Below, piece after piece: positions 6,296-14,793 of a DNA stretch of 64,000 nt; position 1 is the stretch's first letter; each line of letters opens with the position of its first letter. The notes under the pieces are model-generated. The model searched no databases. It saw only the letters and a list, made by a program, of their open reading frames with translations, and had not been told where the DNA came from. Source of the DNA: Microbacterium pumilum. Its GTDB lineage: Bacteria; Actinomycetota; Actinomycetes; Actinomycetales; Microbacteriaceae. Location of the stretch: NCBI RefSeq assembly GCF_039530225.1, contig NZ_BAAAOH010000001.1:1302001-1366000 (forward strand), given 5' to 3'. The translations under genes were made by a program, and so were the position numbers.

Positions 6296-9076
6296 CTAGG
6301 TGCGTCGTGAGAGCCGACGTCTGCTCCCGGCTGCGACCATCGACGCTCCGAGGACGATCAGGAGGCCGGCTGCGAGAGCCGGGCCACTGGAGTCCGCGCC
6401 GGTCGGTGGGAGCGGTTCTCCGGGCGGTGGAGTCGGCGTCGGGGTTGGTGTCGGCGGCGGCGTCGGCGTCGCGGCGTCGGCGACCACCTGGACGGTGAGC
6501 GGATCGCCGGTCCCGCCGTCCTTGTCCGTCGACGTGAACGACGCGGAATACGTGCCAGGTGCCGTGTACGTGTGCGTCACCGGCGGGTCGGCGGGGCCGG
6601 GGACGGCCTCAACCGGTGACCCGTCGCCCCAATCGATGGTGTAGTCGAACTCCGCCGCCATGTCGGCGGAGGAGGGATCGTCCGCACCGACCTTGATCGT
6701 GAACGGCACCCCGACCGTCGCAGTGAGCGCCCCTGTCACGACTGTGCCAGGCGCTGTGTTGGCGACGTCGAGGTCGGCGGTGTCCGTGTCCTGCTCAAGT
6801 CCGAGCGTCACCCTCAGGGTCACCATACGCGTTGACGGACCGTCATCGATTCCGAGTCCCTCGAGTTGCAGCCAGGTCAGAGTCGGATTCATCCCGGTCG
6901 CGTCGGTGAAGTCTCCGTCCGCGTTGAGGTCCCACTCGTATGCCGCCCCGGGGGTCGATCCTGACCCATCGAGCGTCAGGCTTCCTCCCTCGGCCACCGA
7001 GTAAGGTCCGCCGGCATCCGCGACGACCACGACCGGAGGGATGACGACCTGGTCGAGGTTGGCGGTGCTGGTGGCGTACGCGGGAGTGGCGGCGTACGTC
7101 GCGGTGATGGGGTGAGTTCCGGCCGTGAGAGCGCTGGTCGTGAAGGTTGCTGTGCCCGTCGCGTCGACGGGGACGTTCGAGCCGAGCGTGGTGCCGCCGT
7201 CGGAGAACGCGACCGTGCCGGTGGTGACGGGTGCGCCGCCGGAGGTGACAGTGGCGGTGAACGTCACAGCCTGACCTACGGCGGACGGGTTCACATCCGA
7301 CACCAGGACCGTGGACGTGGCGTTGGCCTCGACGACCTGGTCGAGGTTGCCGGTGCTGGTGGTGTAGGCGGGTGTGCCTGCGTAGGTCGCGGTGATGGGG
7401 TGGGTACCGGCGGTGAGGGCGCTGGTGGTGAAGGTTGCGGTGCCCGCCGCGTCGACGGGGACGTTCGCGCCGAGCGGGGTGCCGCCGTCGGAGAACGCGA
7501 CCGTGCCGGTGGTGACGGGTGCGCCGCCGGAGGTGACAGTGGCGGTGAACGTCACAGCCTGACCTACGGCGGACGGGTTCACATCCGAGGTCAACGTGGT
7601 CGTCGTGGGGCTCGCGGTCGTGAAGGTGAGGCACCAGCCTCCGCTGATCGAACCCGAGTCCCCGGTGGCGTCGTCGACGACCCACAGGCTCCACACGCCG
7701 TTGCCGGCCGCCCCGTTGAACGTCGCCAGGGTGGTCGCGGAACTGACGATCGGCGCAGGCGCCGGGAACGCGGCATCCGCTGTCGCAGAGTCATCGTCCG
7801 TGGGCCGGAACGTCCCCGAGGTGAGCGGTGTCGGCACCGAGCCGACGGCGTCGTCGTCGAAGACGACCGTCAACCCGCTGACGGGAGCCGTGCCGCCGAT
7901 GTCGCTCATCAGCAGGAGGTTGGTCGCCGGTACAGGGCCGGAGAGCATCACATCCAGATCGACGGGGACGGCGTGCGAGACACCGTTGAGCGTCGCGGTG
8001 ACCTTGGTGACGGGAGCGGTCAGCCCCGACACGGTGATGTTCGACGGGTAAGGGACCGCAGGCCCGTTGGCCGGGACCGTCAGCGGGCCGGTGTTGCAGT
8101 AGGTGCTGCCTGTCACGACGGTCGCGTTGTCCACTCGCTGCGACACGGAGCCGTTGCTCGTCACGAATCCCGTGCTGCCCGAGTAGGTCCCGACGATCGG
8201 ATGGGTGCCCTCGGCGAGGGCGCTCGTCGTCACCGACGCGACGCCGGAGGCGTTGACGGCGACTGTGCCGATCGGCGCGCCATCCGCCGTGAAGGCTACG
8301 GTGCCGGTTGTCACCGGACTGCCGGAGGCGCTCACCGTCGCCGTGAAGGTCACCGGGCTTCCGGTCGCCGACGGCGAGCCGGATGTGGTCACAGCGGTGG
8401 TCGTCGCGGCGGCCGCCACTTCGGTCGTGATCACCAGGCTCCATCCGCCGGCCATCGAACCCACGTCCCCCGTGGCGTCGTCGACGATGAACAGCTGCCA
8501 CACGCCGTTGGGATTGATGCCGGTGAAGGCACCCGCCAGCGTCGTCTGCGCGGAGGGCGCAGGAGCGGGAGCAGGGAAGGACTCCGCTGCTCCACCGTTG
8601 GTGGGACGGTAGGTGCCGGTCGGGACGTTGCCGGCCGGCACGCCGGCGGCTGCAGCGTCGTCGAAGGTGAGCGTGGCGTTGCTGGCCAACGCGAGGGTGG
8701 CGGGGTCGCCGATGTCTGACAGCACCACGAGGTTCTGGCCGGATGGCGCGACCACCATCGCATCGACATCGTTGAGCGTCGAGTGGGTCAGGCCGTGGAA
8801 CACCACCTGCACCGCGGTCACCGCCCCCGCCATGCCCGACACGGTGATGGCGGAGGGGTAGGGACTGGCGGGACCGATCTGGTCGGGCGACCCCGTCGCG
8901 GGGATCGCGATCGCCGCGCTGTTGGTGAACGTCGTAGGTCCGTCGGCCTGTGCCATCGACGGTGCGACCACGGCACCGGCGAGCACGGCGAGGACGGCGG
9001 CGATGGATGCTGCGGCCCCGCGTCGCTGCATCCGTCGGCGCGCCACCACTCCGCGCGTGGTGTCGGATCCGGCCAT
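6296..9076 (-). CDS. Secreted wall-anchored protein with P-like, Ig-like and PKD domains (LPPTG)
   Basis: A 926-residue surface protein. A long signal peptide (residues 1-44, ending PSMAQA) is followed by a P-domain-like beta module (about 46-215, with NGVWQLFIVDDATGDVGSM), a Big_3_5 Ig-like repeat, a second P-like module (about 318-487, NGVWSLWVVDDATGDSGS), two near-identical Big_3_5 repeats (about 487-679), PKD-like modules (about 679-860, including VTHTYTAPGTYSASFTSTDKD), a Pro/Thr linker and an LPPTG motif near residue 890 followed by a hydrophobic helix and RRRLSRR tail. A sortase would link it to peptidoglycan; no sortase gene is in the window. The start is ATG 9076 with GAGGGAGT upstream. 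The role is probably adhesion or matrix formation; no enzymatic domain is seen. Confidence 0.85.
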   Translation of the reverse strand: MAGSDTTRGVVARRRMQRRGAAASIAAVLAVLAGAVVAPSMAQADGPTTFTNSAAIAIPATGSPDQIGPASPYPSAITVSGMAGAVTAVQVVFHGLTHSTLNDVDAMVVAPSGQNLVVLSDIGDPATLALASNATLTFDDAAAAGVPAGNVPTGTYRPTNGGAAESFPAPAPAPSAQTTLAGAFTGINPNGVWQLFIVDDATGDVGSMAGGWSLVITTEVAAAATTTAVTTSGSPSATGSPVTFTATVSASGSPVTTGTVAFTADGAPIGTVAVNASGVASVTTSALAEGTHPIVGTYSGSTGFVTSNGSVSQRVDNATVVTGSTYCNTGPLTVPANGPAVPYPSNITVSGLTAPVTKVTATLNGVSHAVPVDLDVMLSGPVPATNLLLMSDIGGTAPVSGLTVVFDDDAVGSVPTPLTSGTFRPTDDDSATADAAFPAPAPIVSSATTLATFNGAAGNGVWSLWVVDDATGDSGSISGGWCLTFTTASPTTTTLTSDVNPSAVGQAVTFTATVTSGGAPVTTGTVAFSDGGTPLGANVPVDAAGTATFTTSALTAGTHPITATYAGTPAYTTSTGNLDQVVEANATSTVLVSDVNPSAVGQAVTFTATVTSGGAPVTTGTVAFSDGGTTLGSNVPVDATGTATFTTSALTAGTHPITATYAATPAYATSTANLDQVVIPPVVVVADAGGPYSVAEGGSLTLDGSGSTPGAAYEWDLNADGDFTDATGMNPTLTWLQLEGLGIDDGPSTRMVTLRVTLGLEQDTDTADLDVANTAPGTVVTGALTATVGVPFTIKVGADDPSSADMAAEFDYTIDWGDGSPVEAVPGPADPPVTHTYTAPGTYSASFTSTDKDGGTGDPLTVQVVADAATPTPPPTPTPTPTPPPGEPLPPTGADSSGPALAAGLLIVLGASMVAAGSRRRLSRRT
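7039..7614 (-). repeat. Two tandem 288-bp repeats encoding Big_3_5 Ig-like domains
   Basis: Identical blocks recur with a 288-base period (96 codons): GTGGTGACGGGTGCGCCGCC starts at both 7221 and 7509, and the identity runs for about 75 bases on either copy, with scattered differences elsewhere. Each copy encodes one Ig-like module containing TSGGAPVTTGTVAFSDGGT. The closeness at DNA level points to a recent duplication or ongoing gene conversion, and copy number could vary between strains. Confidence 0.85.
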
Positions 9077-9242
9077 GGTCTGCCACTCCCTCGTAGCGAT
9101 CCGCGTCACCGACCTGCCGAACGGCGGGGTCTGGCGGACTATGTCCTGTGAGGGCACACTATGACTGCGATGGGTGCCGTGTACACCCCAAGGGCCTCAT
9201 CCCTCATCAGTGGAGACTCGTCTCTCGACCACAGGAGAATGC

Positions 9243-9752
9243 ATGGACCCTTTCATCGGCGAGATTCGCTGCTTCGGCTTCACCTTCGCCCCGCAGGGAT
9301 GGGCGCTGTGCAATGGGCAGCTGCAGTCGATCCAGCAGAACACCGCCCTGTTCTCGCTCTTGGGCACCACGTACGGGGGTGACGGGGTCACCACGTTCGC
9401 GCTTCCCGACCTGCGCGGCAGAGTCCCGCTCGCATTCGGGCAGGGCCCGGGGCTGGCGAACTACGCGCAGGGCGAGCTGGCTGGGACCGAAACGGTGACA
9501 CTCACCGCTGCGACCTTGCCACCCCACAGCCACACCGTCGCCGCATCGTCCTCGGCCACCACGAAGAATCCGTCCGATGCCCTCCCGGCATTGACCGCCG
9601 GCGGATCCTCGTACGGCACGACGGCTGACCTGGCGATGAGCGCCGCCATGATCGGCGGGGGCGGGTCCGGTCAGCCGCACGCCAACATGCAGCCCTATCT
9701 GGTGCTGAACTGGTGCATCGCATTGACAGGCATCTACCCGTCGCGGTCCTGA
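9243..9752 (+). CDS. Phage tail collar-domain protein (microcystin-dependent protein type)
   Basis: A 169-residue protein starting [20 protein letters not shown]. The tail-collar signature runs through [20 protein letters not shown], then [10 protein letters not shown] and [19 protein letters not shown]; a C-terminal LPPHSHTV and [16 protein letters not shown] complete the family pattern. It is homologous to the distal part of short tail fibres and to the MdpB proteins encoded singly or in threes in many bacterial genomes; the cellular role is not established. No other tail genes are near. ATG 9243 has a strong ACAGGAGAA ribosome site. It is divergent from the Ig-repeat gene, and the 166-base gap between them must hold both promoters. 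Confidence 0.9.
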   Translation: MDPFIGEIRCFGFTFAPQGWALCNGQLQSIQQNTALFSLLGTTYGGDGVTTFALPDLRGRVPLAFGQGPGLANYAQGELAGTETVTLTAATLPPHSHTVAASSSATTKNPSDALPALTAGGSSYGTTADLAMSAAMIGGGGSGQPHANMQPYLVLNWCIALTGIYPSRS

Positions 9753-9835
9753 GTCAGAGCCGGCGGACGGTCTCCGATGCCGGAACAGCAGAGCATCGTC
9801 TGGCGCGGGAGTGGAGGGCGAGCCATGCTGGGGTC

Positions 9836-11680
9836 ATGAGCGTACCGGACTGGATCCAGCATCTCGGGCTTGTCGCCTGGGTGGAAGAGATGGTCGAACT
9901 GTGCACCCCGACGAACGTCCGTTGGTGCGACGGCTCCGATGCCGAGTACGACGAGCTCTGCACGCAGCTCGTCGACGCGGGCACCTTCATCCGGCTCAAT
10001 CCAGAGAAGCGGCCGCGCAGCTATCTCGCGCGGAGCGATGCAAGCGACGTGGCCCGGGTCGAGGAGCGCACGTTCATCTGTGCGCGCAGTGAAGAGGATG
10101 CCGGTCCCACCAACAACTGGATGGACCCCAAGGAGATGATGCCGATCCTCCGCGGTCTGTTCACGGGATCGATGGCCGGTCGCACGATGTATGTCGTGCC
10201 GTTCAGTATGGGCCCGCTCGGTTCACCGATCGCGCAGCTGGGTGTGCAGATAACGGACTCCCCGTATGCCGTCGTCAGCATGAAGATCATGACGCGGATG
10301 GGGCGTGCCGCCGCCGAGGTGCTCGGCGCGGACGGTGAGTTCGTCCCGTGCATGCACAGCGTCGGGTCCCCGTTGGCTGAAGGTGAGCAGGATGTCGCGT
10401 GGCCCTGCAATCCGAGCGAGAAGTACATCGTCCACTTCCCTGAGACGCTCGAGATCTGGTCCTTCGGGTCCGGTTACGGAGGCAACGCGCTGCTCGGCAA
10501 GAAATGCTTGGCGCTGCGGATCGCGTCCACCATGGCCCGCGACGACGGATGGTTCGCCGAGCACATGCTCATCCTTGGGGTGACGGACCCGGAGGGGGAG
10601 AAGACGTACGTGGCGGCGGCTTTCCCGAGCGCGTGCGGCAAGACGAACTTCGCGATGCTCGTCCCGCCGCCGACGTTCGCCGACCAGGGGTGGAAGGTGA
10701 GCACCGTCGGCGACGACATCGCCTGGATCAAACCCGGTGACGACGGCACGCTGTTCGCCATCAATCCGGAGGCGGGCTACTTCGGGGTCGCGCCCGGCAC
10801 CTCATACGCGACGAACCCGAACGGGATGGAGTCGATCCGCTCCGACACGATCTTCACGAACGTCGCACTCACCGACGACGGGGACGTGTGGTGGGAAGGG
10901 ATGGACGGGCCGAAGCCGGCGCACGCGATCGACTGGCAGGGAAACGACTGGACCCCCGGCTTGGGAACGAAGGCGGCACACCCGAACTCCCGGTTCACCT
11001 CGCCCGCGACCTTGAACCCGGCGCTCGACGAATCGTGGGACGACCCTCAGGGCGTGCCGCTCCGGGCGTTCGTGTTCGGCGGCCGTCGCGCCGGCACCAT
11101 CCCGCTCGTCGCGCAGAGCTTCAACTGGGCGTTCGGGGTCTATATGGCGGCGACCATGGGCTCCGAAACCACCGCCGCTGCGTTCGGGGAGCAGGGAGTC
11201 GTGCGCCGCGATCCGTTCGCGATGCTTCCGTTCTCGGGCTACCACATGGGCGACTACATCAACCATTGGCTCGCACTGGGCCGGAACGTCCGCAACGCTC
11301 CTCGCATCTTCCAGGTCAACTGGTTCCGTCGTGACGCAGAGGGAAACTTCCTCTGGCCCGGGTTCGGCGAGAACATGCGCGTCCTGGAGTGGATCGTCGC
11401 CCGCTCACGCGGCCGAGCGCTCGCCATCGAAAGCCCCCTCGGCTGGATGCCGCGCTACGAAGACCTCACCTGGGACGGCCTCGACTTCTCCGAAGAAGAC
11501 TTCTTCGCCTGCATGGCGATCAACCGCCGCGACTGGACGGCTGAACTCCTGGATGTGGAGGAACTCTTCATGAAGCTCTACAACCGGCTGCCCAAAGAAA
11601 TGGAAATGATCCGATCTCTGACGACGAGCGCACTCTGGCGCTCGCCGAAACAGTGGGAGATGAACGCCGACCCGACGTGA
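9836..11680 (+). CDS. pckG: Phosphoenolpyruvate carboxykinase (GTP)
   Basis: A 614-residue enzyme of full family length that converts oxaloacetate and GTP to phosphoenolpyruvate, CO2 and GDP at the start of gluconeogenesis. Visible hallmarks are the P-loop with the reactive cysteine, [13 protein letters not shown] (Cys at residue 267), the Mn/substrate region [28 protein letters not shown], and the C-terminal [20 protein letters not shown]. The start is ATG 9836 ([12 protein letters not shown]), because the longer in-frame extension upstream has no family similarity. It is convergent with dinB, with 105 bases between them. Confidence 0.97.
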   Translation: MSVPDWIQHLGLVAWVEEMVELCTPTNVRWCDGSDAEYDELCTQLVDAGTFIRLNPEKRPRSYLARSDASDVARVEERTFICARSEEDAGPTNNWMDPKEMMPILRGLFTGSMAGRTMYVVPFSMGPLGSPIAQLGVQITDSPYAVVSMKIMTRMGRAAAEVLGADGEFVPCMHSVGSPLAEGEQDVAWPCNPSEKYIVHFPETLEIWSFGSGYGGNALLGKKCLALRIASTMARDDGWFAEHMLILGVTDPEGEKTYVAAAFPSACGKTNFAMLVPPPTFADQGWKVSTVGDDIAWIKPGDDGTLFAINPEAGYFGVAPGTSYATNPNGMESIRSDTIFTNVALTDDGDVWWEGMDGPKPAHAIDWQGNDWTPGLGTKAAHPNSRFTSPATLNPALDESWDDPQGVPLRAFVFGGRRAGTIPLVAQSFNWAFGVYMAATMGSETTAAAFGEQGVVRRDPFAMLPFSGYHMGDYINHWLALGRNVRNAPRIFQVNWFRRDAEGNFLWPGFGENMRVLEWIVARSRGRALAIESPLGWMPRYEDLTWDGLDFSEEDFFACMAINRRDWTAELLDVEELFMKLYNRLPKEMEMIRSLTTSALWRSPKQWEMNADPT

Positions 11681-11785
11681 TCGCTGAACGCTCTGCGATG
11701 AGCGCTCCATCGGGCGCCACCCGACACTGAGGTGGGGGCTCCTTGACCGCTCCGCAGGTCCGCACCCCGCTGTCTGTGTCGGGCG

Positions 11786-12982
11786 TCACTCGTGTTCCGG
11801 CAGCAGGGGCGTGGACCAGCCCGGATCGCGACCGAGTTGCGCTGCGCGGGCGACCGACGCCGCGCCGAAGCGATCGCGCACCGAGTCGAGCACGGTGTCG
11901 AGGCGCGCCCCGTCGTCCCAGTCGATCGGCAGCTCCGGCGGGATGCTGTCGGCCCGTCCGAGCTGCGACAGCGAGACGCCGATCAGGGTGATCCCGCGCT
12001 CCGCGATCGTCGGCTGCGCAGCGGCGAGCAGTCCTTGTGCGAGGGCGAGCAGCACCGCGGTACGGTCGGTCGCGGAGCGCATGGTGCGCGATCGGGTGGC
12101 CTTGGCGAAATCTCCGTAGCGGAGGCGCAGCACGACCGTGCGACATACCCGGTCGCGGTCGCGGAGACGGCGGGCGAGCCGATCGACGATCTGGGTGAGG
12201 ATGACGTCGATTTCTTCAGGCGAACGCGGGCGGCTCCCGAGCGCGCGCTGAGAACCGATCGACCCGCGGCGCTTCGTGGTGTCGACCGGGCGCGGATCCC
12301 GCAGCCGGGCGAGCGCGTGCAGGTGCGCGCCCGTCGCCTTGCCCAGCAGCCGCTCCGCGGTCGCGGCCTCCAGCTCGGCCAGCTGCCCGACTGTGCTGAT
12401 GCCCAGCCGGTGCAGCTTCTCGGCGGTCACGGCGCCGACTCCCCACAGCCGTTCGACCGGCAGCGGGAGCAGGAACTCCTGCTCGCGCTCCGGTTCGACC
12501 ACGAGCAGCCCGTCCGGCTTGCTGACCGCGCTGGCGACCTTGGCGAGGAACTTGGTTCGCGCAACGCCGACCGAGATCGCCAATCCGACCTCGGCGTGGA
12601 CGCGCTCACGCAATCGCACCGCGATCTGCTCAGGCGTCCCTGAGGTGCGTCGCAGACCGCCGACCTCGAGAAATGCCTCGTCGATGGAGAGCCCCTCCAC
12701 AAGCGGTGTCGTGTCGCGGAAGATCGCGAACACGTCCCGGCTGGCCGCGGAATAGGCATCCATCCGCGGCCGGACGATCACGGCATCCGGGCACAGCTCG
12801 CGCGCCTGCCGCCCGCCCATCGCGGTGCGCACACCGCGGGCCTTCGCCTCGTAGCTCGCTGCCAGCACGACACCGCCGCCGACGATGACCGGCCGGCCAC
12901 GCAGTTCGGGCGCGTCGCGCTGCTCGACCGAGGCGTAGAAGGCGTCGAGATCCGCGTGCAGCACGGTCGCCTCGCCCCGCAT
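11786..12982 (-). CDS. dinB: DNA polymerase IV (Y-family translesion polymerase)
   Basis: 398 residues. The palm begins VLHADLDAFYASVEQRD (metal-binding Asp), the second catalytic site is GLSIDEAFLEV, and the region between holds RPVIVGGGVVLAASYEAKA. The helix-hairpin-helix segment LWGVGAVTAEKLHRLGI and a little-finger domain follow. The enzyme bypasses lesions and extends mismatched primers. The C-terminus (WSTPLLPEHE) shows no clear clamp-binding Q-x2-L-F motif, so any clamp contact must lie elsewhere. ATG 12982 has GGGAGGA at a 5-base spacing. No LexA-type box was evident by eye upstream. Confidence 0.95.
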   Translation of the reverse strand: MRGEATVLHADLDAFYASVEQRDAPELRGRPVIVGGGVVLAASYEAKARGVRTAMGGRQARELCPDAVIVRPRMDAYSAASRDVFAIFRDTTPLVEGLSIDEAFLEVGGLRRTSGTPEQIAVRLRERVHAEVGLAISVGVARTKFLAKVASAVSKPDGLLVVEPEREQEFLLPLPVERLWGVGAVTAEKLHRLGISTVGQLAELEAATAERLLGKATGAHLHALARLRDPRPVDTTKRRGSIGSQRALGSRPRSPEEIDVILTQIVDRLARRLRDRDRVCRTVVLRLRYGDFAKATRSRTMRSATDRTAVLLALAQGLLAAAQPTIAERGITLIGVSLSQLGRADSIPPELPIDWDDGARLDTVLDSVRDRFGAASVARAAQLGRDPGWSTPLLPEHE

Positions 12983-13147
12983 CCCGTCCTCCCGCCGACA
13001 TCCGTCCTGCGGATCGTCGCACGCACCGGCGACATGCGGGGGCTCGCCCGCGTCCTGCCCGGCGCGCTGCGCTTCGTATCATCCGGTGGGTGACGGCGCT
13101 CTTCCATCCAACGGGCTCGCCCGGAGCCCGGTGGACGGAGGTGCGAC

Positions 13148-14728
13148 ATGGCTCGCGCATACACGGGGGTCTTCCTCCCCGGAAACGATGGACATGCCCT
13201 CTGGGCGGCCGGCTGGGCCGGTTTCGAGGCGAAGTGGAAGGAGCTGTCGAAGAGCGGACTGCGCCTGCACAGCATCTCGGTGTCTGTCGAGAACAACGTG
13301 CCGCAGTTCATCGGCACCTACCGAGCGGGCACGGGCGGCCATGCGCTCTGGGTCGCGAACTGGGCGAGCTTCGAGGCGAAGTGGAAGGAGCTGTCCGAGC
13401 AGGGCCTGCGCCTGGTGAGCATCGCGGTCTACGAGGTCAACGGGACCGCGATGTATGCGGGCGCGTTCCTTCCGGGCAACGACGGGTACGCGCTGTGGGT
13501 CGCGAACTGGGCGAGCTTCGAGGCGAAGTGGAAGGAACTGTCGAAGAACGGCCTTCGCCTCGTGTGCGTCTCGGCCGCCGTCATCGGCGGCACGCCGCAG
13601 TACGCCGGAGTCTTCCGCACCGGCAGCGGCGGCCACGCCCTGTGGGCCGCGCCGTGGAACAGCTTCGACGCGAAATGGAAGGAGCTCTCCGCCCAGGGGC
13701 TGCGCCTCGTGAGCGTCGACACATTCCAGCAGGGCCGCACCCGAATGTGGGTCGGCGCCTACCTCCCCGGCCAGGGCGGTCACGGACTGTGGGCCGGTCA
13801 GGACTGGGAGAGCTTCACCGCACGCTGGCACGAGTGGTCGCAGCAGGGTCTGCGCCTTGTCGACACGGCTGGATCGAAGCATCCGTGCACGGCGAACGCG
13901 CTCAACCAGGTGGTCATGCCGACGGGGACATACAACTACTTCGTCACCGGCCATAGCGACGTGTACCACTGGCCCGTGCAGGACACAACAGGCGCGACGC
14001 GCTACGCGCGGCTGAGCCACCTCATGGCGGTCGAGCCGTTCCTCACGCTGCCGTTCAGCGACCCCGACGTGAAGCGCAGCGGCATCTGGCGCTATGGCGA
14101 CGGCGGCTGGCATCATGCGGGCGACTACTCGCAGGGCGACGCGACCTTCGAGGTCAGGGCGTCCGCCGCCGGCACAGTGGTCCACGTGGGATGGGACCAG
14201 TGGTCGGGTAACACGGTCATCGTGAGCCACGATGTGAACGGCGTCTCGGACGCGTATCGCACGATGTACATGCACCTGCGCGATGGCGCCGATCACGATG
14301 CGGATGCCGCGTGGAACGACACGATGACGGCGGGGTGGATCTCAGCCTCCGATCTGGCCGCCTACAAGACCCATCTGCTCGAGACAGGCAACACACAGGA
14401 CCCCGCGACACGGGACCTCGACTCGGCGCACTGGGGCACGAACGCACAGACGATCCCCGTCTCAGTGGGTCAGCAGGTGGCACGTGGGGAGCAGCTCGCG
14501 TGGGCGGGGAACACAGGTCCCGGTGGCAAGAAGGGGAGCGGCGGACCGAACACCCACCTCCACATCTTCTGGACGCGCCGCGACACGGACGGCCAGTTCT
14601 ACTTCTACGACCCGTACGGGGTCTACTCGACGCCCGACAACTACGCCGCGGGCGTCACGGATGCGACGAGTGGGCCGTGCGTCCGCTATCCGGTGGGCTG
14701 GAAGGGCGGCAAGCCGCAGTACCCGTGA
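13148..14728 (+). CDS. Five BTRD1-type tandem repeats plus M23 peptidase domain
   Basis: 526 residues. The first about 245 hold five repeats of 48-49 residues around the core W-x2-F-x2-KW-x-ELS-x2-GLRL, preceded by LPGNDGHALW-type strands; this matches Bacterial Tandem Repeat Domain 1. Repeats 2 and 3 share DNA blocks 147 bases apart (13352 and 13499). The C-terminal domain has the M23/LytM metal signature: H322-x3-D326, a central MYMHLRDG, and H470-L-H472 in THLHIFW, so zinc binding looks intact. The predicted role is cleavage of peptide cross-bridges in peptidoglycan. No signal peptide is visible at the N-terminus (MARAYTGVFLPGND), which is odd for a wall hydrolase. ATG 13148 has GGAGG at 13137-13142. 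Confidence 0.82.
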   Translation: MARAYTGVFLPGNDGHALWAAGWAGFEAKWKELSKSGLRLHSISVSVENNVPQFIGTYRAGTGGHALWVANWASFEAKWKELSEQGLRLVSIAVYEVNGTAMYAGAFLPGNDGYALWVANWASFEAKWKELSKNGLRLVCVSAAVIGGTPQYAGVFRTGSGGHALWAAPWNSFDAKWKELSAQGLRLVSVDTFQQGRTRMWVGAYLPGQGGHGLWAGQDWESFTARWHEWSQQGLRLVDTAGSKHPCTANALNQVVMPTGTYNYFVTGHSDVYHWPVQDTTGATRYARLSHLMAVEPFLTLPFSDPDVKRSGIWRYGDGGWHHAGDYSQGDATFEVRASAAGTVVHVGWDQWSGNTVIVSHDVNGVSDAYRTMYMHLRDGADHDADAAWNDTMTAGWISASDLAAYKTHLLETGNTQDPATRDLDSAHWGTNAQTIPVSVGQQVARGEQLAWAGNTGPGGKKGSGGPNTHLHIFWTRRDTDGQFYFYDPYGVYSTPDNYAAGVTDATSGPCVRYPVGWKGGKPQYP

Positions 14729-14793
14729 CCTGGTTCCCATTCGAACGCAGACGTCCTATCCTGCGTGCAGGGCTGACGCCGAAGGAGGCGCGG

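Noticed and set aside
5398..6498. 366-codon + strand frame spanning the YihY and DHFR remnants
   Set aside because: Arg-rich low-information translation crossing recognised remnants in other frames; no similarity to any family.
7112..8719. 535-codon + strand frame opposite the Ig-repeat gene
   Set aside because: Its apparent internal repeats only reflect the duplicated Ig-coding DNA on the other strand.
11720..11783. Eight-base inverted repeat CCCGACAC/GTGTCGGG between pckG and dinB
   Set aside because: A 48-base spacer makes a terminator hairpin unlikely, and 8-base matches over such distances occur by chance in GC-rich DNA.
13148..13890. Regular repeats that could suggest a CRISPR-like or other repeat array
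   Set aside because: The 147-base periodicity is in frame and encodes BTRD1 protein repeats; there are no spacers.
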